From Bacteroidales bacterium (GTDB lineage Bacteria > Bacteroidota > Bacteroidia > Bacteroidales > JAADJA01): a stretch of DNA of 64,000 bases. Positions 25,901 through 33,084 of the stretch are shown here, one piece after another (within the stretch, counting starts at the first letter, position 1; each line of letters opens with the position of its first letter). The translations under genes were made by a program, and so were the position numbers. Below the pieces are notes generated by a model, which did no database searches, was not told the DNA's origin, and saw only the letters and a list, made by a program, of their open reading frames with translations. The stretch is from assembly GCA_021740645.1 (NCBI GenBank), contig JAIOZL010000003.1, positions 1-64,000 of the forward strand, given 5' to 3'.

Positions 25901-26728
25901 GAATTTAGTTATATGAATATAAGTTCCGCTTTTATGTTTCCAATCGGCATAGATTTCGAAACTGGCAGCATATTCATCCGGCATAATACAAAGCATAACA
26001 TCATGACCTTCTTCTTTACCCCCATATAGGTTATCCAACACATTCTGGTAGTTGAAAATGAAGCTTCGGTAGATTTTTCCAAAAGAAGGAGCAATTTTTT
26101 TTCTTGGGGCAGTTTTTGGATTAATAACTTCGCCACTTCCATAATTAACTCTAACGGTAATAGACGAAACTGCGTGTAATTCCTTTTTTGAAGCCACATA
26201 TCGAAGGGGAAAAACCGACACACGGGCGATCCTGAAATCACGAAAGATTGAAGGAGGATCAACTCTTGCAAAATTTTTCGGATAAACTGCATCAGATGAA
26301 TAGGCCGCCCCACTCTCAACATAAGGGGTTTCAGGGCTGCCCTCAAACCAACTTTCCCTGGCTGGGGGCAAATATATATTCTCAAAAATTTGAATCCCGG
26401 AGGTTTCCAACACTTCAACAGACACAGAGCTCCGATCAGGAATGGCAAGGACCTTTGCTATGTATGACAATTCAGGATAGCCCTGTTCAATGGTCATCAT
26501 TTCTGATAACAGATCAACAGTCTGATAGGTTTTTCCCGCAGCACTTATTTCCTTTACATTAAACCCGGCAAGGTCAATTTTTATCACCGTGTTGCTATTA
26601 TCTTCACTTAAAATTGTTACTTCAGGTGGAGTTTGAGCAGCTTTATTACTTAATGGGACCCAGTCAGCATAAATTGTATAAGGTGCGAGGGCAGTGATTA
26701 CAAGAACAAGGAGTAGTTTTTTTTTCAT
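22964..26728 (-). CDS. C25 (gingipain)-like secreted protein with T9SS type A sorting domain, copy 2
   Basis: A 1254-residue paralog of the protein upstream of pgsB, alike from end to end. Order: signal peptide MKKKLLLVLVITALAPYTIYA, beta propeptide, caspase-fold domain with MVGDDGVFPKK, PEMMIGRLTNQ, LNYRGEGWSTGW and FVTSIGCGVAMF, two CARDB-like domains, a YTGPDEYGYYSYAS module, and a T9SS type A end (QNYPNPFYASTRISFTLP, LNIYNAKGQLV, GVYFYRLQTE). As in copy 1, Glu449 takes the place of the catalytic His and Cys484 is kept. The gene splits the hyp operon between hypA and hypB. Its leader is about 225 bp. Active protease, pseudoenzyme or adhesin are all possible. Confidence 0.85.
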   Translation of the reverse strand: MKKKLLLVLVITALAPYTIYADWVPLSNKAAQTPPEVTILSEDNSNTVIKIDLAGFNVKEISAAGKTYQTVDLLSEMMTIEQGYPELSYIAKVLAIPDRSSVSVEVLETSGIQIFENIYLPPARESWFEGSPETPYVESGAAYSSDAVYPKNFARVDPPSIFRDFRIARVSVFPLRYVASKKELHAVSSITVRVNYGSGEVINPKTAPRKKIAPSFGKIYRSFIFNYQNVLDNLYGGKEEGHDVMLCIMPDEYAASFEIYADWKHKSGTYIHITKFSDIGANSSNPDIIKNHISDAYYNWPEPPTYVLMVGDDGVFPKKMVTYGYTFPNEDFFVEIEGNDYIPEMMIGRLTNQNDYRLQVLINKFMLYEQTPYTAETSWFKKGICCSNNAYASQIETKRYAAACMLEDGGFISVDTLMSDGWGSSCSMNTSDVLNAITEGRSFLNYRGEGWSTGWWAACYDINTNTITSINNAEKFTFVTSIGCGVAMFNTSGGNCFGEEWLEMGSLTEPRGCIGFVGPTSNTHTTYNNKIDKGIYTGMFWEGMDTPGQALLRGKLYMYNVFGPVYYVEYHYRIYCILGDPSLHIWKDIPLAVNVAHDPTIYVGNNQVEFIATFASNGEPVANAELCLAGNDIYLVDSTNAEGKITFNISPNEEETLSVTLRGGNVIPYQGTIEVLELAELVELEGEPFIVDLDGNLDGLMNPNENCNITFTLKNWGNLTASNIQATLTLANTDFAEMVTTSPVSYGNLTPGSSFTGDPFQFYVKPDCPVGQIIPFQLSITSTTTAWEYTVEPEVMGCRLMYDNFVVFDEGIQMDFRMDPGETVRMVFAIENMGEDVAPDAMGILTTNDPYITIEDGTGSFGTLNIDDISKNFTDYFKLSVDAACPTNYWAEFSLNLYTQNGNYPYQTNLTINLPVAMPVTTDYTGPDEYGYYSYASNDAFYEPTPVYEWVEIEGIGTEIMVPLVSDYTETVSLPFTFKYYGYEHTFLRISTDGWIALNGGGQIAPVNTPLPNNDNVNNMAAVFWDDLYDIAYPGEGSIYYYYDNPNNRFIVEWDSISHNDTLNEPKREVFQAILLDPAYYPTLTGDGEIIFQYKKVMLPESITIGIEDHSQDIGLQYLYNEEYDPTAGNLIHSLAIKFTTQPPFTDLLTDVDADQNLGLTSAEICLEQNYPNPFYASTRISFTLPEQDHALLNIYNAKGQLVRNLYNGWQGKGSHTVEWDGLNEAGNPAKSGVYFYRLQTENVVETRKMFMLR

Positions 26729-26953
26729 AGAATCCTCAATTTAATTTATTAAATAAATCCAGTTAAGGCACCATCAAATAAGTGGTTGGATTTATTCTAC
26801 AGGTAACTGTATTTTGCTTCTTTTAAGACAATGTGTATTTGTATAACGTTGCATATTTTAGTTGTAAGCCAGGCATTGCATTTTTTAAAATATGCTAAAG
26901 TTTTAGCTCCAGGATTTTTATAAAACTTAGTTAAAGCCAGGCAAAGATATATT

Positions 26954-27295
26954 TTATTCAGCTTTAAGTGATTTAACCCTGAGTTCCCTACCCTGAAAAA
27001 CATCAGAAAATGGGTTCCCACATTTTGGACAGGGACTGAACAGATCAGGGGTTGGAAATTCATGTTTACAATCAGCACATCGGGCAATTGCCGGAACTTC
27101 ATTAATGACCCACTTCGCACCCTCAAGCATGGTCCCTTTTTTAGCCGCTTCAATGGCAAAGGTTAGGGCATCCATAACTACACCTGCCTGGGTTCCAATT
27201 TCCAACTCAATTTCAGATATTACAGAAGTATTCGCATTTTTTGCATTTTCTTCCGCAATTTCAATGATGCTCATAGCAATTGATAATTCATGCAT
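26954..27295 (-). CDS. hypA: Hydrogenase nickel incorporation protein HypA
   Basis: Nickel metallochaperone of 113 residues that works with HypB on the hydrogenase large subunit. The N-terminal MHELSIA gives the nickel-binding His2. Zinc is held by two CxxC pairs, Cys73/Cys76 (CADC) and Cys89/Cys92 (CPKC). INEVPAIARC and FQGRELRVKSLKAE complete the family pattern. It lies downstream of hypE in the same direction but is separated from it by about 400 bp that hold the GIY-YIG frame and palindromes. Confidence 0.95.
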   Translation of the reverse strand: MHELSIAMSIIEIAEENAKNANTSVISEIELEIGTQAGVVMDALTFAIEAAKKGTMLEGAKWVINEVPAIARCADCKHEFPTPDLFSPCPKCGNPFSDVFQGRELRVKSLKAE

Positions 27296-27301
27296 TTTGT
27301 T

Positions 27302-27337
27302 GCTTTATTATAAAGCTATTCCCGCTCCAGTGGGAAT
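27302..27337. repeat. Two adjacent hairpin palindromes between hypA and the GIY-YIG frame
   Basis: GCTTTA-TTA-TAAAGC at 27302-27316 and ATTCCCGC-TCCA-GTGGGAAT at 27318-27337 (8-bp stem with one G-T pair, 4-nt loop). They could end transcription weakly, since no T run follows, or be copies of a dispersed palindromic element. Confidence 0.55.
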
Positions 27338-27341
27338 CGAC

Positions 27342-27623
27342 TTAATTTAATGTAGTAAATGAATTCTCCCACTCTGGATAAAACCCTGTTATGAGTTCAT
27401 CTTTCCATTTTCTGTTCCACTTTTTCATTCTTTTTTCCCTTAATATTGCTTCTTTGATACTTGTAAACTCCTCATAGTAAACAAGCCTGTCAACATTGTA
27501 TTTGAAAGTAAACCCTATGTTAAGTTTTGATTTATGTTCGCCAACCCTTCTTTTCAAATTATTTGTAACACCAATGTACAAAACACTATTTGTTTTACTT
27601 GCCAGTATGTAAACATAGTAGAT
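27342..27623 (-). CDS. Solitary GIY-YIG domain protein lacking a normal start codon
   Basis: A single GIY-YIG nuclease fold with IYYVYILASKT (GIY part), VLYIGVTNNLKRRVGEHK (YIG part with the catalytic Arg), and a LVYYEEFTSIKEAILREKRMKKWNRKWK region, the small UvrC-like type. Homologs start M-(K)-YYVYIL. Here the codon before YYVYIL is ATC (27621-27623), one base from ATG, and no ATG exists in the open frame up to the stop at 27684-27686. The gene may use ATC or TTG (27579-27581), or it has lost its start. Starting at TTG would remove the GIY strand. It lies between hypE and hypA with palindromes at both sides. Confidence 0.6.
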   Translation of the reverse strand: MYYVYILASKTNSVLYIGVTNNLKRRVGEHKSKLNIGFTFKYNVDRLVYYEEFTSIKEAILREKRMKKWNRKWKDELITGFYPEWENSFTTLN

Positions 27624-27655
27624 CTGTTTAGCATTTATTGTAATAGAAATAGATG

Positions 27656-27671
27656 CCCGATTTCTCGGGCA
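27656..27671. repeat. Hairpin palindrome between hypE and the GIY-YIG frame
   Basis: GCCCGA-TTTC-TCGGGC, a perfect 6-bp stem with a 4-nt loop. It overlaps the untranslated upstream part of the GIY-YIG frame and follows hypE by 26 bp. It may act as hypE terminator or belong to the GIY-YIG-associated element. Confidence 0.55.
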
Positions 27672-27696
27672 AGACGTATCACTTTAAAAAACTGTC

Positions 27697-28716
27697 TTAA
27701 CATATTCTTGGTAATTGTTCTCCTGCCAGCATATCGATGATCCTTCTGCCTCCTATTCCGGTGGTTATCCAGGCCTTGCCTTTATGGTCATCTACAATCT
27801 CACCTATGATGGAGGCCTCAAGGCCAAACTTATCATTTTTCAGTTCGGCTAAAACCCTGTCTGAATCTTCAGCTGCAACAACCATTACAACTTTACCCTC
27901 ATTCGCTACATACAAAGGATCAAATCCCAGCAATTCGCACATTCCTCTTACGTTTTCTTTTACGGGCAAATTCTCTTCATTGATCTCTATTCCAAAGTTT
28001 TTATTCTGGGCCAGTTCGCAGAGAACAGTAGCCAGCCCACCCCTGGTAGCATCGCGCATAAAGTGCATTTTATCAGTGATATTTAACACCGCTTTGATCA
28101 TATGATTCAGGCAGGCACAGTCCGATTGAATATCCGTTTTAAACTTCATGTCTTCCCTGGCTGCCATTACACTCATTCCATGATCGCCAATGGACCCATT
28201 TATGATTATTTTATCACCAGCCTGAATAAAATCCCCTGAGCCAATATGGCTAAACCTGTCATGTAACTCACCAATTCCGGTAGTATTAATAAATATTTTA
28301 TCACATTTTCCACGGTTCACCACTTTGGTATCCCCGGTTACTATTTTCACACCCGCTTTTCGAGCCTCCTCCGCCATGGTCTTAACTATTTCTTCGAGGT
28401 CATTTAATGCAAAGCCTTCCTCTATAATAAACGAGGTGCTTAAATAAAGCGGGGTTGCTCCTGAAACAGCCACATCATTAACTGTTCCTGCTATCGCAAG
28501 TTTTCCAATATTCCCTCCGGGGAAAAAAATGGGGTCGACAACGAAGGAGTCGGTGGTAAATGCAAGTTTTTCAGAATCAACGTTCAGGACGGCAGCATCT
28601 GTTTGTTCCGCAAGAATATCATTAGAAAAGTATTTTACAAAAAGATCACTGATCAAATCATGTGATAATTTTCCACCGCTGCCATGTCCGAGTAATATAT
28701 TTTTTCCCATCAACAT
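27697..28716 (-). CDS. hypE: Hydrogenase expression/formation protein HypE
   Basis: Dehydrates the carbamoyl group passed from HypF to form the cyanide ligand of the NiFe site. The N-terminus LLGHGSGGKLSHDLI is the family mark, followed by TDSFVVDPIFFPGGNIGKLAIAGTVNDVAVSG with ATP-binding residues of the PurM fold. The protein ends LPRIC, with the conserved C-terminal Cys339 that is carbamoylated and then turned to thiocyanate. The length of 339 is normal. The start could be Met1 or Met3 (LMGKN). It follows hypD by 5 bp. Confidence 0.96.
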   Translation of the reverse strand: MLMGKNILLGHGSGGKLSHDLISDLFVKYFSNDILAEQTDAAVLNVDSEKLAFTTDSFVVDPIFFPGGNIGKLAIAGTVNDVAVSGATPLYLSTSFIIEEGFALNDLEEIVKTMAEEARKAGVKIVTGDTKVVNRGKCDKIFINTTGIGELHDRFSHIGSGDFIQAGDKIIINGSIGDHGMSVMAAREDMKFKTDIQSDCACLNHMIKAVLNITDKMHFMRDATRGGLATVLCELAQNKNFGIEINEENLPVKENVRGMCELLGFDPLYVANEGKVVMVVAAEDSDRVLAELKNDKFGLEASIIGEIVDDHKGKAWITTGIGGRRIIDMLAGEQLPRIC

Positions 28717-28721
28717 TAATT

Positions 28722-29804
28722 TTAATCACGATTATACCGATAGTAAGCATGGCACGAGCCTTCATGCGAAACCATACAAGCACCCACCGGATTGTTTGGC
28801 GTACATGCTTTTGCAAACAATTTACAGTCCTTGGGGTTTTTCAGGCCTTTTAAGATTTCACCACAAATACAGCCTTTATCCTCCCGCGTTGGTTCCACTT
28901 CCACCGGCACTTGTTTTTCAGCATCAAAAAGTTCATACTTCTCTCTTACAGCCATTCCACTTTTCGGTAAAATCCCTAGTCCTCTCCACCAATCATCTCT
29001 TAATTCAAATACCTCTTCTAGCATTTGCTGGGCTTTAATATTTCCCTGAGGTTTAACAACCCTGGTATAAGCAATTTCCACCTTTGGATCATTATTTTCT
29101 ACCTGTATAACCAACATCAGTATGGCCTGGAGTAAATCCACTGGTTCAAAGCCCGAAACCACACAACCCAGACCATATTTTGCCGGGATATTTTTATAAA
29201 TGCCGGTGCCGGTAATGGTAGAAACATGTCCGGGAGCAATGTAGCCATTTAATTTTACCCCTTCATCTATCAGCGCTTCCATTGCGGGAGGCATAATTTT
29301 GTGAGAACTGAAAAGGTAAAAATTCCGGATACCAGCCATTTGAGCTTTTATAATTCCTGCTGCAGAACTCGGTGCAGTGGTTTCAAATCCAATCCCGAGG
29401 AAAATAATTTTTTTGTTTTTGTTTTCTTTGGCAATCATCAATGCATCCAGAATGGAATAAACGATTCGCACATCCGCCCCTTTGGCTTTTTCCTGATCGA
29501 GGGAAGAAGTGGAACCCGGAACCCTGATTAAATCGCCATAGGTAGTAATAATCACATCAGGTAGCCGGCTGTAAGCAATGGCCTGATCGATATATTTACG
29601 ATCCGAAACACACACGGGACAACCGGGTCCGGAAATTAATTTAATAGTTTCAGGCAGAAGAGTTGGTATCCCAAATTTCTGAATAGACATGGTATGTCCT
29701 CCACAAACTTCCATAAAGGAAACCTGCCTGGTCGAAGCTTTTTTTATTTGATCGATTAGCCTTAAAACCAATTCCTTATCCCGATATTCGTCTATGTATT
29801 TCAT
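28722..29804 (-). CDS. hypD: Hydrogenase formation protein HypD
   Basis: 4Fe-4S protein that, with HypC, assembles the Fe(CN)2CO unit of NiFe hydrogenases. Marks are FMEVCGGHTMSIQKFGI with the active Cys, ISGPGCPVCVSDRKYID, GIGFETTAPSSAAGI, HKIMPPAMEAL, APGHVSTITGTG and the cluster cysteines in CICGEILKG, CKLFAKACTPNNPVGACMVSHEGSC. I start it at MKYIDEYRDKELV, 23 codons inside the longest open frame, because homologs begin there and the extra residues are unlike the family. This leaves a 74-bp gap from hypC. Confidence 0.95.
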   Translation of the reverse strand: MKYIDEYRDKELVLRLIDQIKKASTRQVSFMEVCGGHTMSIQKFGIPTLLPETIKLISGPGCPVCVSDRKYIDQAIAYSRLPDVIITTYGDLIRVPGSTSSLDQEKAKGADVRIVYSILDALMIAKENKNKKIIFLGIGFETTAPSSAAGIIKAQMAGIRNFYLFSSHKIMPPAMEALIDEGVKLNGYIAPGHVSTITGTGIYKNIPAKYGLGCVVSGFEPVDLLQAILMLVIQVENNDPKVEIAYTRVVKPQGNIKAQQMLEEVFELRDDWWRGLGILPKSGMAVREKYELFDAEKQVPVEVEPTREDKGCICGEILKGLKNPKDCKLFAKACTPNNPVGACMVSHEGSCHAYYRYNRD

Positions 29805-29878
29805 TCTAAATATTAATAATGATTGTAATGGAAACCTTTTAAAATAATTAAAAGATCCTGAATTTTTAAACAATTCGT

Positions 29879-30142
29879 TTACACTATCCTTTCTCCGGTT
29901 TTCTTTTCCTCCTCATCAAGTTGCTTATTCAATTCATCAAATTCCCCGAAAATCTTTAAAGACTCCAGGGCTTCCTCTTTATCCAGTTTTTGTATCGCGA
30001 ATCCTGTATGCAGCAATATGTAATCGCCTATAGATACATCGTCAAGCATTTGCAGGCTGGCATTATATTGCGTTCCTCCAACAGAAACGACCGCCATTTC
30101 TCCATCAATACGTTCCACTTTAGCAGGTATACTTAAACACAT
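29879..30142 (-). CDS. hypC: Hydrogenase assembly chaperone HypC
   Basis: An 87-residue chaperone that holds the iron unit on HypD and carries it to the hydrogenase precursor. The start MCLSIPAKVERID gives the essential Cys2. GDYILLHTGFAIQKLDKEEALESL is the other conserved block. The C-terminus has an extra acidic helix, LNKQLDEEEKKTGERIV. It is placed 25 bp after hypF. Confidence 0.95.
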   Translation of the reverse strand: MCLSIPAKVERIDGEMAVVSVGGTQYNASLQMLDDVSIGDYILLHTGFAIQKLDKEEALESLKIFGEFDELNKQLDEEEKKTGERIV

Positions 30143-30167
30143 TTCTAATTATAATTTTTAATTCAAT

Positions 30168-32426
30168 TTATAATAATCCCAGTTCTCTGCGCTTGGCACC
30201 AATCACCAATTGTCCGAGTGCAATTCCGCCATCATTTGCCGGTAACTTCCGTTGATAAAAAACTTCAAATCCATCTCTCATAAGTTTTCGTTCTACCCGT
30301 GACGAAATGTATTTATTTTGAAAAGTGCCCCCTGATAAAACAACTTTATTCAAAGTGGTTTCTTTTCTTGCCTGATTGGCAACGGCAAAAATAGTGTTAA
30401 TAAAAGTATTGTGAAACTTCGCTGAAATAAGGCCAGGATCTTCCTTATCCATTATGTCCGTAACAATAGATTCAATGGTTGGTTTAAAGGAAATTACTTC
30501 GCCAAAATCAAAGGGGTAAGCAGCCTCAAATCCAGGATGGGCAATGGACTCAAGCCGCATTGGCGCTTCCGCATGAAACTTTGTTTTTGTGCAAATATTT
30601 AAAATAGCTGACACCGCATCAAATAAACGCCCTGCACTCGAACTTAGCGGGCTATTGATTTTCTTTTCAATGGCTTGTACAATCCAGTTTGCCTTTTCCT
30701 TATCCATTTCATTGATAAACGGAATGGGTAAGGATAAAAATTCACTATCAAAAACTTTATATAATAAGGAAATTCCTGTTCTCCATGGTTCTTTTGTTAC
30801 CCTGTCACCTCCCGGCAAAGGAAGGTATTCGAAATGTGAAAAACGGGTGAAATCGTTAAGATCAGCAATTAAAAATTCGCCTCCCCAAATATTTCCGTCT
30901 GTTCCAAGTCCGGTGCCGTCCATGCTTATACCAATTACTTTTTCGTCGAGATTGTGTTCAGCCATACAAGAAGCAATATGTGCATGATGATGCTGAACAG
31001 CTATTGCCGGGAACTGCAAATCATTGGCAAACCTTGTGGATAAATAATCAGGGTGAAGATCATGAACCATTAATTCAGGTTTAACCCTAAAAATTGAAAT
31101 AAACCTGTGATAAGATTCTTCATAGAATTCAAGAGTTTCGAGGTTTTTTAAATCGCCGATATGTTGGCTAAGAATAGCTTGTTTGCCTTTGCCAATGGCA
31201 AAACAATTCACGAGTTCAGCACCTGTAGCCACAATTCCATCCACATTTAATTTCAGGTTTATCGGTTCAGGTGAATAACCCCGCGAACGGCGAATGATCC
31301 TTTCCGTTTCATTAATACTTATTGCAACCGAATCGTCTGTACGGTTATGTATTTCCCTGTTATAAATTAAAATAGCATCGGCAATTTTAGTAAGAATTGA
31401 TTCAGCTTTATGATTGTCGATTACAATTGGTTCATCAGAAATATTCCCACTTGTTAAAACGATGGCGGAGATGTCTAGCTTTTCGAAAAGTTGAAAATGA
31501 AATGGCATATAGGGCAACATCGCCCCTACTGTTTTAAATCCCACACTTACTGAAGGAGCCAGTTTACCTTTATCCTGCACAATGACAATTGGCCGCCGCC
31601 ATGTTTCCAATGATTTTTTCTCTTGTGGAAATAGTGTGGTATATTCCTGCAAAACATCTACATCACGAAACATTACCGCAAATGGCTTCCCTTCCCTTAG
31701 CTTTTTTGTTCTTAAGTTTTTAACCGCTATCTCATTTGTTGCATCACAGGCAATTTGAAAGCCTCCTACCCCTTTTATTGCAATAATTTTTCCATCCTTA
31801 ATCAAATCAGAACTGCGGTTTAAAATTTCCCCAAATTCCGTTATTCTTTGCTCACCTATTACCAGTTCATACTGCGGGCCGCAATTTTTACAAGCCACAG
31901 GTTGAGCGTGAAACCGCCTATCGAGAACATCCTTATATTCTGAACTGCAAGTTTCACATAATTTAAACGGATCCATGGTTGTTTTATCCCGATCGTAAGG
32001 TAAATCTTTAATGATCGAAAATCTTGGGCCACAATTCGTGCAATTGATAAAGGGATAATCAATTCGGTGAGCCTGGTTTTTCATGTCTTCCAGACACGCA
32101 TCACATACCGAAATATCAGGGCTTATATCAGTTATTTTATCAGAAGTACTTTCACTTTTAATAATTTGAAAATCCTCGAAATTCTCCATAACGGCCGGGA
32201 TCACTTCGATATCAAATATATTAGAGGCCAGAGGCGCTTTTTCTGTAATGGATTTCACAAACTTATCAAGAAATATTTTTTGCGACTCCGCATGAATGAT
32301 AACACCATCATTCCGGTTTTCGACCCACCCCCGGATTTTATGCTCATGTGCAATACGGTATATGAATGGCCGGAAACCAACTCCCTGGACCAAACCCCTG
32401 ACCTTCACTTTTATTGCACTTTTCAT
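30168..32426 (-). CDS. hypF: Carbamoyltransferase HypF
   Basis: Makes a carbamoyl-adenylate from carbamoyl phosphate and ATP and passes the carbamoyl group to HypE. Domains in order: acylphosphatase (residues 5-90, with VQGVGFRPFIYR and the GWVENRNDGV motif), two zinc fingers built from CDACLEDM, CTNCGPRFS, CETCSSEY and CKNCGPQ (about 108-190), YrdC/Sua5 domain (about 205-380, KGVGGFQIACDA), and Kae1-like domain (about 400-745, HDLHPDYLSTRFA, QHHHAHIASCMAEH, SMDGTGLGTDGNIWGGEF). The length of 752 is typical. It is the first gene of the hyp operon, preceded by a promoter with a Rex-type operator. Confidence 0.97.
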   Translation of the reverse strand: MKSAIKVKVRGLVQGVGFRPFIYRIAHEHKIRGWVENRNDGVIIHAESQKIFLDKFVKSITEKAPLASNIFDIEVIPAVMENFEDFQIIKSESTSDKITDISPDISVCDACLEDMKNQAHRIDYPFINCTNCGPRFSIIKDLPYDRDKTTMDPFKLCETCSSEYKDVLDRRFHAQPVACKNCGPQYELVIGEQRITEFGEILNRSSDLIKDGKIIAIKGVGGFQIACDATNEIAVKNLRTKKLREGKPFAVMFRDVDVLQEYTTLFPQEKKSLETWRRPIVIVQDKGKLAPSVSVGFKTVGAMLPYMPFHFQLFEKLDISAIVLTSGNISDEPIVIDNHKAESILTKIADAILIYNREIHNRTDDSVAISINETERIIRRSRGYSPEPINLKLNVDGIVATGAELVNCFAIGKGKQAILSQHIGDLKNLETLEFYEESYHRFISIFRVKPELMVHDLHPDYLSTRFANDLQFPAIAVQHHHAHIASCMAEHNLDEKVIGISMDGTGLGTDGNIWGGEFLIADLNDFTRFSHFEYLPLPGGDRVTKEPWRTGISLLYKVFDSEFLSLPIPFINEMDKEKANWIVQAIEKKINSPLSSSAGRLFDAVSAILNICTKTKFHAEAPMRLESIAHPGFEAAYPFDFGEVISFKPTIESIVTDIMDKEDPGLISAKFHNTFINTIFAVANQARKETTLNKVVLSGGTFQNKYISSRVERKLMRDGFEVFYQRKLPANDGGIALGQLVIGAKRRELGLL

Positions 32427-32484
32427 TCTATTTATTGTCTTTCTGAACTACTTAATAAAGCATTTTGTTACCGAAATAGAATTG

Positions 32485-32514
32485 CAAAAATATACTTTGT
32501 TATTATATTAACAA
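32485..32514 (-). promoter_or_regulatory. hypF operon promoter (TTG-N19-TATTTTTG)
   Basis: On the minus strand TTG (32512-32514) and TATTTTTG (32485-32492) are 19 bp apart, a full match to the Bacteroidota primary sigma factor pattern. Transcription would begin near 32478, giving a leader of about 50 nt before hypF. Confidence 0.7.
32497..32514. promoter_or_regulatory. Candidate Rex operator overlapping the hypF promoter
   Basis: Reading on the minus strand, TTGTTAATATAATAACAA is 18 bp and differs at one inner base from the Rex consensus TTGTTAA-N4-TTAACAA. The 6-bp outer arms TTGTTA/TAACAA are perfect. It covers the -33 element and the spacer of the hypF promoter, so a bound repressor would block it. 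A rex gene lies 570 bp away. It is also 118 bp upstream of the divergent HsmA-like gene. Confidence 0.72.
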
Positions 32515-32631
32515 CATAATTCAGGGGCTAATGTTAACTTGCTGATTATTCTTAAAGAATATCGTGAATCCTGGTTTTGGTTTCTTTCAAAATTAAAAAT
32601 TACATTTGCCCCGATTACAAAAAATGAAGAT

Positions 32632-33012
32632 ATGAACACATTATTGGTGCTGGGATCAGTTATCGTTACAGCTGCACTTATTTCTTATTCTATTGGAATT
32701 ATTACAGAACAGGTTAAAAAAGTTATAAACTCAACCACCCTGATTTTTGTAAGCATTGGGATATTATTGGATATCACAGCCACAATATTTATGATCCTTG
32801 GATCACCCAATTCACCCTTTACATTTCATGGATTCCTTGGATATTCAGCTCTAGCGGTTATGTTGGCCGACGTAATATTTATTTGGCGCACCCGGTTGAG
32901 GGATGGAAAAAATGCAAAAGTGAAGCCCGGATTACATCTGTTCTCAAGGTACGCCTACTTATGGTGGGTAATAGCTTATATTACCGGTGCTTTAATTGTT
33001 GTATTGAAATGA
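32632..33012 (+). CDS. HsmA-like (TIGR03987) small membrane protein
   Basis: A 126-residue protein with four hydrophobic helices. It resembles the HsmA/TIGR03987 family, with SIGILLDITATIFMILG, FTFHGFLGYSALAVMLADVIF and a last helix YLWWVIAYITGALIVVL. The His in FHG and later His/Trp residues inside helices recall four-helix haem or quinone-associated membrane proteins, but no activity is known to me. I start it at MNTLLVLG, 31 codons inside the longest frame, since the upstream part has no family likeness. It lies between the hypF promoter and rex and points the same way as rex (72 bp upstream). Confidence 0.7.
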   Translation: MNTLLVLGSVIVTAALISYSIGIITEQVKKVINSTTLIFVSIGILLDITATIFMILGSPNSPFTFHGFLGYSALAVMLADVIFIWRTRLRDGKNAKVKPGLHLFSRYAYLWWVIAYITGALIVVLK

Positions 33013-33064
33013 ACTCAAATCAGAGCACTTCATTTTAATTTTATATTTCCTTATCTTTTAAATG

Positions 33065-33072
33065 TATCTTTG
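33065..33072 (+). promoter_or_regulatory. Candidate -7 box for rex
   Basis: TATCTTTG matches TAnnTTTG. It ends 12 bp before the rex ATG, so the transcript would have a leader of only about 5-7 nt. No good -33 TTG is visible. Confidence 0.45.
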
Positions 33073-33084
33073 TGAATTGCATAT

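Noticed and set aside
25909..26448. A 179-codon frame inside the second C25 gene
   Set aside because: It lies in another frame of a well-supported coding sequence, shows no domain and has the composition of a shadow frame.
26797..27159. A 120-codon frame overlapping hypA
   Set aside because: It reads hypA in a different frame; hypA itself is certain from its metal-binding motifs.
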